This document shows, in pieces, positions 7,996-16,033 of a stretch of 64,000 nucleotides of DNA (the first letter of the stretch is position 1; each line of letters opens with the position of its first letter). The stretch is from Bifidobacterium scaligerum (GTDB lineage Bacteria > Actinomycetota > Actinomycetes > Actinomycetales > Bifidobacteriaceae). Location of the stretch: NCBI RefSeq assembly GCF_002802865.1, contig NZ_PGLQ01000004.1, positions 82,144-146,143 of the forward strand. The letters are read 5' to 3'. A model generated the notes under the pieces. That model had not been told where the DNA came from. It worked only from the letters and a program-made list of their open reading frames with translations, and searched no databases. The translations under genes and the position numbers were made by a program.

Positions 7996-8790
7996 TCACC
8001 TCACCGCAGTGAAGAAAAATCGCGGGAACGGGAAGATGACGCTGCCGTCCGACTGGGTTGGGTAGGCCTCACAGACCTGCGCGAATATCTTGGCTTCGAA
8101 AATCGCGCGCGACTCATCATCCGGCAACGCTTGCAGATATGGGCGCAATCCCGTACCGCGATACCAATCCATAATCGCCTCATGCGAAGGCAGCGTATGC
8201 ATATACGAGGTCTTCCACATGCGGAAATGCGCCGCATGTTTGCGCAACAGTTCCCAATAATCAGGCGGTGTCAGATTATAGAACTCCCGCTGCTGCGGCA
8301 GTCGATCCACATATTCCGGCGAGTGCACGACCTCAGCGATAATGCGATGGATCGGTTCCTCGTAGTTCATCGGCGTCTGCACGGCGAGCATGCCGCCCTG
8401 TTTGAGTCTTGCCAACAGTTCCGGAATCAGCTGCACATGATTCGGCACCCATTGGATGCAGGCGTTGGAGAACACCACGTCAAAATCGCCGGGCAGTGAG
8501 CCCAGCTCTTCCGGATTCGACACATCGCACAGCGCAAAGTCGATATCAGGGTGTGCTTTGCGCGCGGCTTCAATCATTTCCGGCGAATTATCGACACCAA
8601 GGATTTCCGCCTGCGGATACCGTTCGCGCAGCACGGCCGTGCTGTTGCCCGGACCACAGCCGATGTCAAGCACACGCGTAACCGTACCGTCATCAGGCGG
8701 CAGCTGCATTGCCAAGTCACGCGAGGGCTGTGTGCGCTCGTCCTTGAAGCGAAGGTACTGTTCGGAATCCCATACAACCATGCGGCTCAC
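7996..8790 (-). CDS. tam: Trans-aconitate 2-methyltransferase-like SAM methyltransferase
   Basis: The 264-residue product looks like Tam, which methylates trans-aconitate, an inhibitory by-product of aconitate chemistry, using S-adenosylmethionine. Class I methyltransferase motifs are clear: VLDIGCGPGNST (residues about 40-51), EILGVDNSPEMIEAA, and FDVVFSNACIQWVPNH. The C-terminal MWKTSYMHTLPSHEAIMDWYRGTGLRPYL is highly characteristic of Tam proteins. The start is either GTG at 8790 or ATG at 8781; neither has a strong ribosome site, and a small open frame ends one base before the GTG, which could supply translational coupling. Confidence 0.85.
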   Translation of the reverse strand: MSRMVVWDSEQYLRFKDERTQPSRDLAMQLPPDDGTVTRVLDIGCGPGNSTAVLRERYPQAEILGVDNSPEMIEAARKAHPDIDFALCDVSNPEELGSLPGDFDVVFSNACIQWVPNHVQLIPELLARLKQGGMLAVQTPMNYEEPIHRIIAEVVHSPEYVDRLPQQREFYNLTPPDYWELLRKHAAHFRMWKTSYMHTLPSHEAIMDWYRGTGLRPYLQALPDDESRAIFEAKIFAQVCEAYPTQSDGSVIFPFPRFFFTAVR

Positions 8791-8791
8791 G

Positions 8792-8941
8792 CTAGCCCGG
8801 AAGCCCTGCGGCGTCCATATTATTGATCACATACCGAACAATTCTTATTGTGTTCACATCGGAATCAATCAGCATCTCCGCGATCCATAAATGACCGTTT
8901 TCATCACAGTCATCAGGCCATGAGCTGCGCACTATTGACAT
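8792..8941 (-). CDS. Possible small protein upstream of tam
   Basis: An open frame of 49 codons from the ATG at 8941 (or 74 from 9016) reads MSIVRSSWPDDCDENGHLWI and continues in a balanced, protein-like composition ending NNMDAAGLPG. Its TAG stop lies one base before the GTG start of the methyltransferase gene, and that gene lacks a good ribosome site of its own, so the two could be translationally coupled. Third positions are AT-richer than in neighbouring genes and no family is recognised. It may equally be the tail of a decayed gene. Confidence 0.25.
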   Translation of the reverse strand: MSIVRSSWPDDCDENGHLWIAEMLIDSDVNTIRIVRYVINNMDAAGLPG

Positions 8942-9203
8942 ATTTCTCTTCTTTTGCCCCATTGTGTTTACACAATTCAAGAAAAACACCTGACCGCCTT
9001 GTAGTGCGCAACCCACTAAGCCAAGAATCGTTGCAATTCCGCCATCGTCTTTATCTACGCCTTTTTACACCCTCCGCACAATTTGCGGTTTCTACTTGAT
9101 TCGCCACGTTGTGCGCAACATTTACTCTTCATTCGCCTTGTTCGCATCCACAAGCCGACGAAAGTACCATAGATACCAAGTCAATCCACAAGGAGCAGTC
9201 ACC
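8942..9203. other. AT-richer gap before the second quinone reductase
   Basis: Apart from the weak upstream extension of the small frame described at 8792, no coding signal is visible. The region must carry the promoter of the oxidoreductase gene at 9204. A TTGACA is seen at 8935-8940 but has no good partner at -10 spacing. No PadR-type ATATCTCA element like that before the paralogue at 4601 is present. Confidence 0.5.
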
Positions 9204-9734
9204 ATGAAGACCTTGGTATTAATATTTCACCCGAATATGTCGAAGTCTCGCACCAATGCGGCGTTGATGGCGGCAGCGCAAACTCTGCCCGTTGACAACG
9301 GCAACGAAGTCACCGTGCACGACGAATATGCGCAGTACCCGGACGGCCGTATCGACGTCGCAGCCGAGCAGCAGCTCATCGAGCAACATGATCGAATTGT
9401 GCTGCAGTTCCCGCTCTACTGGTACTCCTCCCCTGCGCTGCTCAAGGAATGGGAGGATCAGGTGCTGGCGTTCGGCTGGGCATATGGGCCCGGCGGCAAG
9501 GCGCTTGAAGGCAAGAACATCACGGTGGCCACCACAGCCGGCGGCCCGGAAAGTGAATATCAGCAGGAAGACAACGGTGCCACCATGCGCGAAGTACTAT
9601 CGCCATATCGTATGATGGCCCGTTACGTGCATGCTTCCTGGCGCGAACCGTTCGTGGTGTTTGGCGCGATGGAGCTCTCCGACGAGGCACTGGCTGAAAC
9701 CGCCAAGCAATATCAGGCATTCCTCACGGATTGA
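9204..9734 (+). CDS. NAD(P)H-dependent oxidoreductase, paralogue of the one at 4601
   Basis: The 176-residue product is a second flavodoxin-fold quinone reductase. It shares with its paralogue the start MKTLVL, the run YPDGRIDV, the hallmark LQFPLYWYSSPALLKEWEDQ and the C-terminal LSDEALAETAKQYQAFL. CAAGGAG precedes the ATG at 9204 by 7 bases; a longer frame from 9096 has no such site. The regulatory region differs completely from the paralogue's, so the two copies are probably expressed under different conditions. The enzyme should be soluble and flavin-dependent. Confidence 0.9.
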   Translation: MKTLVLIFHPNMSKSRTNAALMAAAQTLPVDNGNEVTVHDEYAQYPDGRIDVAAEQQLIEQHDRIVLQFPLYWYSSPALLKEWEDQVLAFGWAYGPGGKALEGKNITVATTAGGPESEYQQEDNGATMREVLSPYRMMARYVHASWREPFVVFGAMELSDEALAETAKQYQAFLTD

Positions 9735-9832
9735 CACATCAAAGGTGATCAGACGCCAGCATTGCGGAGGCTAACCCGCCCGCGTCTCCCGCTTCCGCTT
9801 TTGCCCCTCCCCGCACACATCTTAAATTCTCA

Positions 9833-9869
9833 TTATGTATGCGGCCGAACTAGGCACCCGCATACATAA
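9833..9869. promoter_or_regulatory. Perfect inverted repeat, operator or hairpin
   Basis: Arms TTATGTATGCGG (9833-9844) and CCGCATACATAA (9858-9869) match over 12 of 12 bases around a 13-base spacer. A third half-site GCATACATA lies at 9923-9931. There is no T run, so an operator for the acetyltransferase gene at 10032 is more likely than a terminator. Confidence 0.55.
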
Positions 9870-10031
9870 CACCGGTTTGACGGCCTCAATCCTCACCAAG
9901 TACGCGGATAGTTCGTCGGAACGCATACATAGTGAGGACCGCGACCCCGATTTGCACCCCGCCCGCGCCGCGAAAACCTATAATGATAACGCAAACATCA
10001 TTGCAATTACTGGAATAGCAAGGCGGCAATC

Positions 10032-10640
10032 ATGGACAATGCAAAGCGGCGCGAGGAACAACTCCCCTATCATTACGACGATCCGAGCATCATGGGCGGT
10101 CAGCTCGAATATCAGGAAAAACTCTGGGAATTCAACCAGACGCATCCCACGGATCAAACCGGCAAGCAGAAGCTCCTTAGAGCAATGTTCGCCGAAATCG
10201 GCGAGGGGTGCCATGTGGAGACGCCGGCGCACGCAAACTGGGGCTTCCATCATGTGCATATGGGCAAAGGCGTCTACTGCAATGTGAACTTCACCTGCGT
10301 GGATGACGCGGACATCACCATCGGCGACTGGTGCATGTTCGGCCCAAACGTGGTCATCGCCACGGCCGGCCATCCCGTGTTGCCGGTGCTGCGCGAACAC
10401 CACTACGTCTATGCGATTCCGGTCACGATCGGCCGCAATGTTTGGGTCGGCGCGAACGTGACCATCCTGCCGGGTGTAACTATTGGCGATAACTGCGTCA
10501 TCGGTGCCGGCTCGGTGGTGAGCCACGATATTCCAGCAAACTCCGTAGCCTACGGTGTGCCCTGCAAGGTCGCGCGCCCGATCGGCGAGAAAGATAGGGA
10601 ATACTATTACAAGAATCGCAAGCTCGACGTGTGGGATTAG
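10032..10640 (+). CDS. Sugar O-acetyltransferase (galactoside acetyltransferase-like)
   Basis: This 202-residue hexapeptide-repeat acetyltransferase resembles LacA. The N-terminal cap (PYHYDDPSIMGGQLEYQEKL) is followed by repeats GVYCNVNFTCVDDADITIG and CMFGPNVVIATAGHPVLP, where H of TAGHP is the expected catalytic base. The C-terminal part has TIGRNVWVGANVTILPGVTI and CVIGAGSVVSHDIPANSVAYGVPCKVARPI. Only a weak GGCGG ribosome site precedes the ATG. The gene converges with the acyl-CoA dehydrogenase-like gene, 6 bases between stops. It likely detoxifies or modifies sugars in the cytoplasm; the acceptor is not predictable. Confidence 0.9.
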   Translation: MDNAKRREEQLPYHYDDPSIMGGQLEYQEKLWEFNQTHPTDQTGKQKLLRAMFAEIGEGCHVETPAHANWGFHHVHMGKGVYCNVNFTCVDDADITIGDWCMFGPNVVIATAGHPVLPVLREHHYVYAIPVTIGRNVWVGANVTILPGVTIGDNCVIGAGSVVSHDIPANSVAYGVPCKVARPIGEKDREYYYKNRKLDVWD

Positions 10641-10646
10641 CGGAGT

Positions 10647-11660
10647 CTAGACTTCAGCAGGTTGCTTTCCGACTTCTGCCGCGTCTTCTTTGAGCGCACG
10701 AAGCAACGCCTTGTCGCGCTGTTCGATGACGCGCTTGCCGTCCTCGCCCTGCCAAGAGAAGAAGCCGCGCCCCGTTTTGGCGCCGAGGTTGCCTTCCTTG
10801 ACTTTTTCTGCGAGCAACGGCGAGGGACCGGTCCCGTTGTCCATATCGTCGAACAGGTAGGTGCTGATGTTGTAGAACACATCGAGCCCGCCAAGATCGA
10901 TGCTGGCCACCGGACCGACCAGATTCCAACGGCGGCCGAGGCTGTATTTCATCACATCGTCCACGGTGGCGGCATCCGCGATGCCTTCCTGAATAATATG
11001 GAATTCCTCGCGCAGCACGGCCATCTGCAGTCGGTTGCCCACGAATCCCAGGGATTCCTTCTTGATTTTCGCCGGCTTCTTGCCGATGAGATTCATGAGA
11101 TCAAAGGTCACGTCCACCACATGCGGATCGGTGTGAGCGCCAGGCACCACTTCCACCAGCGGCATCAGTTGCGCCGGGTTCCAGAAGTGTGCCACCACGA
11201 ATCGTTCGGGGCGTTCAAGCACCGACTGGATTGCTGTAGGGCTCAGCCCCGAGGTGTTGGTGGCGAAAATCGCATCCTTTGGTGCGAACTTCTCGATCTC
11301 ACGCCATACGCTCTGCTTGACTTCCAGATTCTCAGCAACCGATTCGATCACGAAGTCAGCGCCAGCCACGCCCTGCTCATAACCGACAATCGGCGTGATG
11401 CGGGCGAGCACATCCTCCACGGTCTCACCGGCGTGCAACAGCCCGGCACCGGCGAAGGTCTCGGCATCGGCACGAATGCGACCCATCGAGCGATCAAGCG
11501 ACGCCTCGCTGCGCCCAACCAACCGGGTCTCATAACCGGCAAGTGCGAACTGCAGTGCAATGGCATGCCCCATCGTGCCTGTGCCCACGTTCGCAATCAC
11601 CTTGATATCTTTTGCGTTCTTCACGTTCAGCGGCAACGTGCCGTCCTGCTCCTGTGCCAT
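10647..11660 (-). CDS. 3-hydroxyacyl-CoA dehydrogenase family protein
   Basis: About 337 residues with an N-terminal NAD domain (IANVGTGTMGHAIALQFALAGYETRLVGR, a GxGxMG Rossmann turn) and a C-terminal helical 3HCDH domain (FVGNRLQMAVLREEFHIIQEGIADAATVDDVMKYSLGRRW). The catalytic His/Glu region is VVAHFWNPAQLMPLVEVVPG. Such enzymes oxidise 3-hydroxybutyryl-CoA or related hydroxyacids. Bifidobacteria lack beta-oxidation, so the true substrate may be another hydroxyacid; L-gulonate dehydrogenase-like use is one alternative. Three ATGs lie close together (11675, 11669, 11660); GGAG precedes the third by about 11 bases, so MAQEQ is preferred here. Possible readthrough from the MFS exporter gene 52 bases upstream. 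Confidence 0.85.
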   Translation of the reverse strand: MAQEQDGTLPLNVKNAKDIKVIANVGTGTMGHAIALQFALAGYETRLVGRSEASLDRSMGRIRADAETFAGAGLLHAGETVEDVLARITPIVGYEQGVAGADFVIESVAENLEVKQSVWREIEKFAPKDAIFATNTSGLSPTAIQSVLERPERFVVAHFWNPAQLMPLVEVVPGAHTDPHVVDVTFDLMNLIGKKPAKIKKESLGFVGNRLQMAVLREEFHIIQEGIADAATVDDVMKYSLGRRWNLVGPVASIDLGGLDVFYNISTYLFDDMDNGTGPSPLLAEKVKEGNLGAKTGRGFFSWQGEDGKRVIEQRDKALLRALKEDAAEVGKQPAEV

Positions 11661-11711
11661 AACCGCCATCTCCATTCATCTTCGTCGTTGATGATTCGGT
11701 TCAGTTCCCGA

Positions 11712-13097
11712 TTATGCCACTGATTCCGCGGCTACAGCAGCAATCGCAGCATCCTTCCAACGCAACAGTTCGAATACCAGTACATACGCCAGCAACAGCG
11801 CAGAGGCGAGGAACACCGCCCGCAAGGCGAGATCAAGCGAGGGTAGGAATGTGGCGACCACACCGAACACCGCCACACCGATTGCGCCGCCGACTTGGCG
11901 GAACGTGTTGAACATGGCGGACGCGATGCCTGCCTGTGCAGCGTCCACGCTTTTCAGAACCACGCCTGCCGCCGCAGGTGTGGTGATGGCTGCGCCGAAG
12001 CCGACTACGCTGAGTCCTGTGGCGATTATCCAAACGGGAATCGGTTGTGGAGTCAGAAACTCGAACAGGAATCCGGCAATCATAATGGCCAGTCCTAACG
12101 TAATCGAGAATTTCGAACCACGCGCGGTCACGATGCGCCCGCCCAACAGATTGCCGAAAATGGTCACGAATGCGGACGGCACAAATACCAGACCAGCCGC
12201 GAACGGCTTCATATGGAGCTCGTTTTGCAGGAACATCGTGCAGATGAACACCATGCCATACCAGTTGAAAATCATGATGAAGCCGATTTGCAGCGCCACT
12301 TGCATACCGCGCACGTGGAAAAGGCTGAGAGGCATCATCGGATACGCAACCTTGGCTTGCGAATACCCGAATGCCACGAGCGCCCCCAAGCCAATAATCA
12401 ACAGCGCCAGCGTTGCAGGCGCGGTGATACCTGCAGAACCTACCTGAATAATGCCGGCGACCAGCGTACTCAATCCAATCAAAGCCAGCACCTGACCAAT
12501 CCAGTCGAACTTGGTTGCGCGTTTTGGCGAGGCCGCGATGTGCGGCGCAACCGCCAGAATCATCAGGCAGAATGGCACATTGACCGCAAACACCAGACTC
12601 CAGTGGATCGGCGTCAATAGTCCGCCGAGCAACGGCCCCACTGCCGAAGCCGAGGCACCGCCTGCTCCCCAGAGAGCCAATGCCCATGCACGATAGCGCG
12701 GATTCGGACTCGCCTCATTAATCAGCGACATCGATGCCGGCAGCAGCAGCGCCGAAGCAATGCCGAGGATGCAACGGCCGGCTACCAACGCCATCATCGA
12801 CCATGCGAAAGTGCAGAACAGCGAGGCTGCGCCAAACAGCGCTGCGCCGATAATGAAAATGCGCTTGGCGCCGAACTGATCGGCGAGACTGCCCGCGAGC
12901 AGCAGCAGTGCGGCGAACAGCAAGGTATAGCCATCCACCACCCACTGCTGTACAGCCATGTCACCGCCCAGTTCCTTGGCGATGGACGGCAGCGCCACAT
13001 TGACGATAAGCACATCCATGCCAGCCAGGAACGAGGCGACCGCAGCCGCAGCTGTGGTGAGGTTTGAGGAAAGCTTCGATACAGAACTCACTGACAT
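11712..13097 (-). CDS. MFS drug exporter, DHA2-like (14 segments)
   Basis: This 461-residue permease has the length and segment number of the DHA2 (EmrB/QacA) drug:proton antiporters. The motif A loop is LAGSLADQFGAKRIF (about residues 62-76), and motif C-like GGASASAVGPLLGG follows in the fifth segment. It diverges from a LysR-type regulator; the 126 bases between them hold several TTGGTTT repeats and palindromes, so the exporter is probably induced by its substrate through that regulator. The downstream hydroxyacyl-CoA dehydrogenase gene may be in the same transcript. Confidence 0.88.
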   Translation of the reverse strand: MSVSSVSKLSSNLTTAAAAVASFLAGMDVLIVNVALPSIAKELGGDMAVQQWVVDGYTLLFAALLLLAGSLADQFGAKRIFIIGAALFGAASLFCTFAWSMMALVAGRCILGIASALLLPASMSLINEASPNPRYRAWALALWGAGGASASAVGPLLGGLLTPIHWSLVFAVNVPFCLMILAVAPHIAASPKRATKFDWIGQVLALIGLSTLVAGIIQVGSAGITAPATLALLIIGLGALVAFGYSQAKVAYPMMPLSLFHVRGMQVALQIGFIMIFNWYGMVFICTMFLQNELHMKPFAAGLVFVPSAFVTIFGNLLGGRIVTARGSKFSITLGLAIMIAGFLFEFLTPQPIPVWIIATGLSVVGFGAAITTPAAAGVVLKSVDAAQAGIASAMFNTFRQVGGAIGVAVFGVVATFLPSLDLALRAVFLASALLLAYVLVFELLRWKDAAIAAVAAESVA

Positions 13098-13150
13098 CCT
13101 TCATCCATATACTTTTGGTTACTGCGTGAGATAGTGTACGCTTGAGAAAC

Positions 13151-13209
13151 AATGGAATACATTGGTTTGTTGATGATTATGGTTTACAGCGCATAAACTA
13201 TTGGTTTAT
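13151..13209. promoter_or_regulatory. LysR-type operator cluster
   Basis: ATAAAC-TATTG-GTTTAT (13193-13209) is a perfect 6-bp palindrome containing the LysR T-N11-A box. CAATG-GAATA-CATTG lies upstream (13151-13165), and GTTTA-N7-TAAAC overlaps the first. The motif TTGGTTT recurs across the divergent gap. These fit recognition and activation sites of the adjacent LysR protein. Confidence 0.6.
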
Positions 13210-13223
13210 AAAAAGGCTTCATC

Positions 13224-14114
13224 ATGTACGACAAACGATTGGATGCGGTGATCGCGGCGGCTGACACCGGCAGCTTCGCCAGCGCCGGCCGGCTGCTGCA
13301 TATCTCCACACCGGCATTGGCCAAGCAGATCAATACGTTCGAAAAAGAATATGGGCTGAAACTATTTCATCGGTCACGCAGCGGCGTGGAGCTCACCCCT
13401 CAGGGGCGTGATTTCGTTGCCGATGCGCGACCGATTATGCGCGAATGCGACGAGATCATCAGCCGCGCGCAACGCCGCTCCGCTACCGACATCAAGCCCG
13501 TACGACTTGGCGTCTCGGTACTGCGTTCAGGCCGGCGAATTCTCGACCTCTGGCAGAAGGACGCCGGCAAACATCCGCAGATTCGCCTGGAATTGGTTTC
13601 TCTGTCGGACAACACCACGACCATCAACACCATCATCGCCCATCTTGGCCAAGATATCGACATGGTGTCCACTGCATTCGACGCCGACTATTGGAGTCAA
13701 TATTGCGGCACGCTGGCGCTTGATTATGAACCTCTGTGTTTGGCAGTACCACGCGAGCACCCACTCGCCCGTCTGCCGATCATCACATTGGATGACTTGA
13801 CTGGCACGCGCATTCACATCATCGCGCATCGACACGGAGGCGACGAAACCGCCCGCAATCTGCTCGCCCAGCATCCCGACATTGAACTCATCGACATTGA
13901 CCATTACGGCCTTGATACATTCAACGAATGCGCACAGGCCGGGGATCTACTCATTTCCAAGCCGTTGTGGGCGGATGTGCACCCGCAGTTGGTGAACGTA
14001 CCCGTGGATTGGCCCGAACCAGTGGGTCTCTCCTACGGTTTGCTGTATCCGCTGGATCCATCCCCAGCCGTCGCCGCGTTCATCGAACGCATTCGCGAGC
14101 TTGCTACAGCCTAA
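13224..14114 (+). CDS. LysR-family transcriptional regulator
   Basis: This 296-residue regulator has an N-terminal winged helix-turn-helix (residues about 1-60: VIAAADTGSFASAGRLLHISTPALAKQINTFE, then KLFHRSRSGVELTPQG) and a C-terminal substrate-binding domain of usual length (about residues 90-295, including PLCLAVPREHPLARL). It diverges from the DHA2 exporter and probably controls that gene and itself through the palindromes just upstream. The ribosome site is a modest AAGG 8 bases from the ATG. Effector unknown. The gene converges with the histidine kinase gene. Confidence 0.9.
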   Translation: MYDKRLDAVIAAADTGSFASAGRLLHISTPALAKQINTFEKEYGLKLFHRSRSGVELTPQGRDFVADARPIMRECDEIISRAQRRSATDIKPVRLGVSVLRSGRRILDLWQKDAGKHPQIRLELVSLSDNTTTINTIIAHLGQDIDMVSTAFDADYWSQYCGTLALDYEPLCLAVPREHPLARLPIITLDDLTGTRIHIIAHRHGGDETARNLLAQHPDIELIDIDHYGLDTFNECAQAGDLLISKPLWADVHPQLVNVPVDWPEPVGLSYGLLYPLDPSPAVAAFIERIRELATA

Positions 14115-14122
14115 CTGCCGTG

Positions 14123-15151
14123 CTATGCCGCCAACGGCAAGGTAATCAGCATCGTGGTGCCATGCGACGACGTGGATTCTACACTGAGCGTGCCGCCGTA
14201 GCGATTCGCCACGTCGCGGGCCAAGGCCAATCCCAAGCCATAGCCCTGATGCTCGGTGCCGTCATCATCACGCGCGAACCTGCGGAACAGTCGCTCCGGA
14301 TCAGAGCCGATGCCGCTGCCGCAGTCGGCGACGCGAATGGCCACATCACCGTGATGATGATAGCCGAGCGAAACAGTCACCGCCGAATCAGCCGGCGAAT
14401 GCGCGATGGCATTGTCAAGCACCGCTACCAGGCAGCGCGAGAGTCCTACGGCATTGCCACGCACCACAAAGTGCGATGGGTCACCGTCAATATGCGTATT
14501 CAAGCCCACGCTGCGCTTATCCGCCAGAGGCCTGACCGAATCCACGGACTGACCGATCACCACGGCGAGCGCTACCGGCTCAGCATCCACGGCACCGCGC
14601 GCGGCCACCAGCAGGTCCGTAATAATCGCGTTCATGCGATCCACATCACCGCGCAGATCGGCGATGACACCGTCGATCGACTGCCCATGCGCGCGACGGA
14701 ACTCAATCAAATCGATACGCGTGGAGATGACGGCCAGCGGTGTCTTCAGCTCATGACTGGCGTCCGCCACGAAATCCTTCTGCAGCTCGAAGGCGTGTTC
14801 CAGAGGCGCGACCTCTTTGCGCGAATAATATCGTCCGATCAGCGCCACGGCGGCAATCACGCCGAGCACAAACAGTACGGTAAAGCCCACGGCCTTTTTG
14901 GTGTCGATCACCATCATGCCCGAACCGAATTGCTCGGTGACTGACATGGCGTTCGGATCGAGCCCACGTTCGGTAAATTCATGGCGCGAGCCAAGCAGCA
15001 CGCCGGCCACGAATATCAACCCCCCGACTACCGTAATCATCGTCATCGCGATAGTCATGCGCAGGCTGATCAGCCCGGCAACGGTGCTGGGTTGATGATT
15101 GCGACCGTGGCTTTGCTTGTGGTTACGCTGCGTTTGAGCATCGCTCTCCAT
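14123..15151 (-). CDS. Sensor histidine kinase
   Basis: This 342-residue membrane kinase has two transmembrane helices (about 27-54 and 86-106) bracketing a short 30-residue extracellular loop. The HisKA dimer domain has the phosphoacceptor H133 in ASHELKTPLAV. The HATPase_c domain has the N box VAVLDNAIAHSPAD, the G1 box VADCGSGIGSDPERLFRRF and the G2 box GYGLGLALA. There is no HAMP or PAS domain, and such a short extracytoplasmic loop suggests sensing within the membrane or through a partner. It follows its response regulator by 56 bases on the same strand. Confidence 0.92.
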   Translation of the reverse strand: MESDAQTQRNHKQSHGRNHQPSTVAGLISLRMTIAMTMITVVGGLIFVAGVLLGSRHEFTERGLDPNAMSVTEQFGSGMMVIDTKKAVGFTVLFVLGVIAAVALIGRYYSRKEVAPLEHAFELQKDFVADASHELKTPLAVISTRIDLIEFRRAHGQSIDGVIADLRGDVDRMNAIITDLLVAARGAVDAEPVALAVVIGQSVDSVRPLADKRSVGLNTHIDGDPSHFVVRGNAVGLSRCLVAVLDNAIAHSPADSAVTVSLGYHHHGDVAIRVADCGSGIGSDPERLFRRFARDDDGTEHQGYGLGLALARDVANRYGGTLSVESTSSHGTTMLITLPLAA

Positions 15152-15207
15152 GCTGCACGCTCCTTTACATATGATTCGCGGGGCATATCATTACGCCCTG
15201 GCTACGC

Positions 15208-15912
15208 CTAATCCTGCGGCTGCCCGATCCGATACCCTTTGCCGCGTACAGTGACGATAATGCTGCGCGTGGTTTTGCCGCGCACATACGAGACATACAC
15301 GTCCACGGCTCCAAGGTCACTGCCAGCTGAAAACGCATTCTTTAACAATTCCTCACGACTGAACACATGATCCGGCGCGGCGGCAAGCGTGGCCAACAGT
15401 TTCGATTCCACATCGGTAAGCGGCACGGCTCGCCCATCAGGATCCTCGATGATGTTGGTATTGGGCTTTAGGAGCCAATCACCGAGCATGATGCTTGTCG
15501 CTTGCGCATGGAACCCACGCAACAGCGCCCGTAAACGAGCTTCAAGCTCCACCACATGAAACGGCTTGGTGAGATAATCATTGGCCCCAGCGTCAAGCCC
15601 GTTCACAATATCGTCCACTTCGGCGAGCGCGGTCAGCATCAATGCGGGAGTCGCGACACCGCCCTTGCGCAGACCACGAATCAAATCCAACCCATCGCCA
15701 TCCGGCAAGCGACGGTCCACGATCAGCGCATCATACGTGTTTGCGGCGAGTCGCACTTTCGCATCGGCAATCGTCGCAACCCAATCCACGCGATAATCAA
15801 TGCCCAGCATTTCCGAAATCATCGATCCCAAGTTCGGATCGTCTTCGATAAACAGCACCGCCGGCAGCAGCAGTCGCTCCGGATCGATCGCGTATTTGTC
15901 TTCCATCGTCAT
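15208..15912 (-). CDS. OmpR/PhoB-family response regulator
   Basis: This 234-residue protein has a receiver domain with acidic pocket EDD (23-25), phosphoacceptor D66 in IVDRRLPDGDG and conserved K116 in YLTKPF. The C-terminal winged helix (about residues 143-232) includes LTDVESKLLATLAA and the recognition region YVSYVRGKT, ending RGKGYRIG. An AGGAT site 8 bases before the ATG at 15912 supports that start. It forms an operon with the histidine kinase downstream and is divergent from the FetAB-like ABC transporter, which could be a target; nothing in the sequence proves it. Confidence 0.92.
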   Translation of the reverse strand: MTMEDKYAIDPERLLLPAVLFIEDDPNLGSMISEMLGIDYRVDWVATIADAKVRLAANTYDALIVDRRLPDGDGLDLIRGLRKGGVATPALMLTALAEVDDIVNGLDAGANDYLTKPFHVVELEARLRALLRGFHAQATSIMLGDWLLKPNTNIIEDPDGRAVPLTDVESKLLATLAAAPDHVFSREELLKNAFSAGSDLGAVDVYVSYVRGKTTRSIIVTVRGKGYRIGQPQD

Positions 15913-16033
15913 TATCGCTATCCTGACAACAAAGCCTTTTCTTACGGTTATATCAGACCGCCAAGCATCTAAGAGTTCGCTAAGAAACGCTCACGGATTG
16001 GCGCAATACCGCCGGCGAAGTAACGTGCCCAAT

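Noticed and set aside
9835..10287. A 150-codon frame overlapping the acetyltransferase gene
   Set aside because: It starts inside the operator-like palindrome, has an Arg/Ser-rich translation and overlaps a well-supported gene in another frame.
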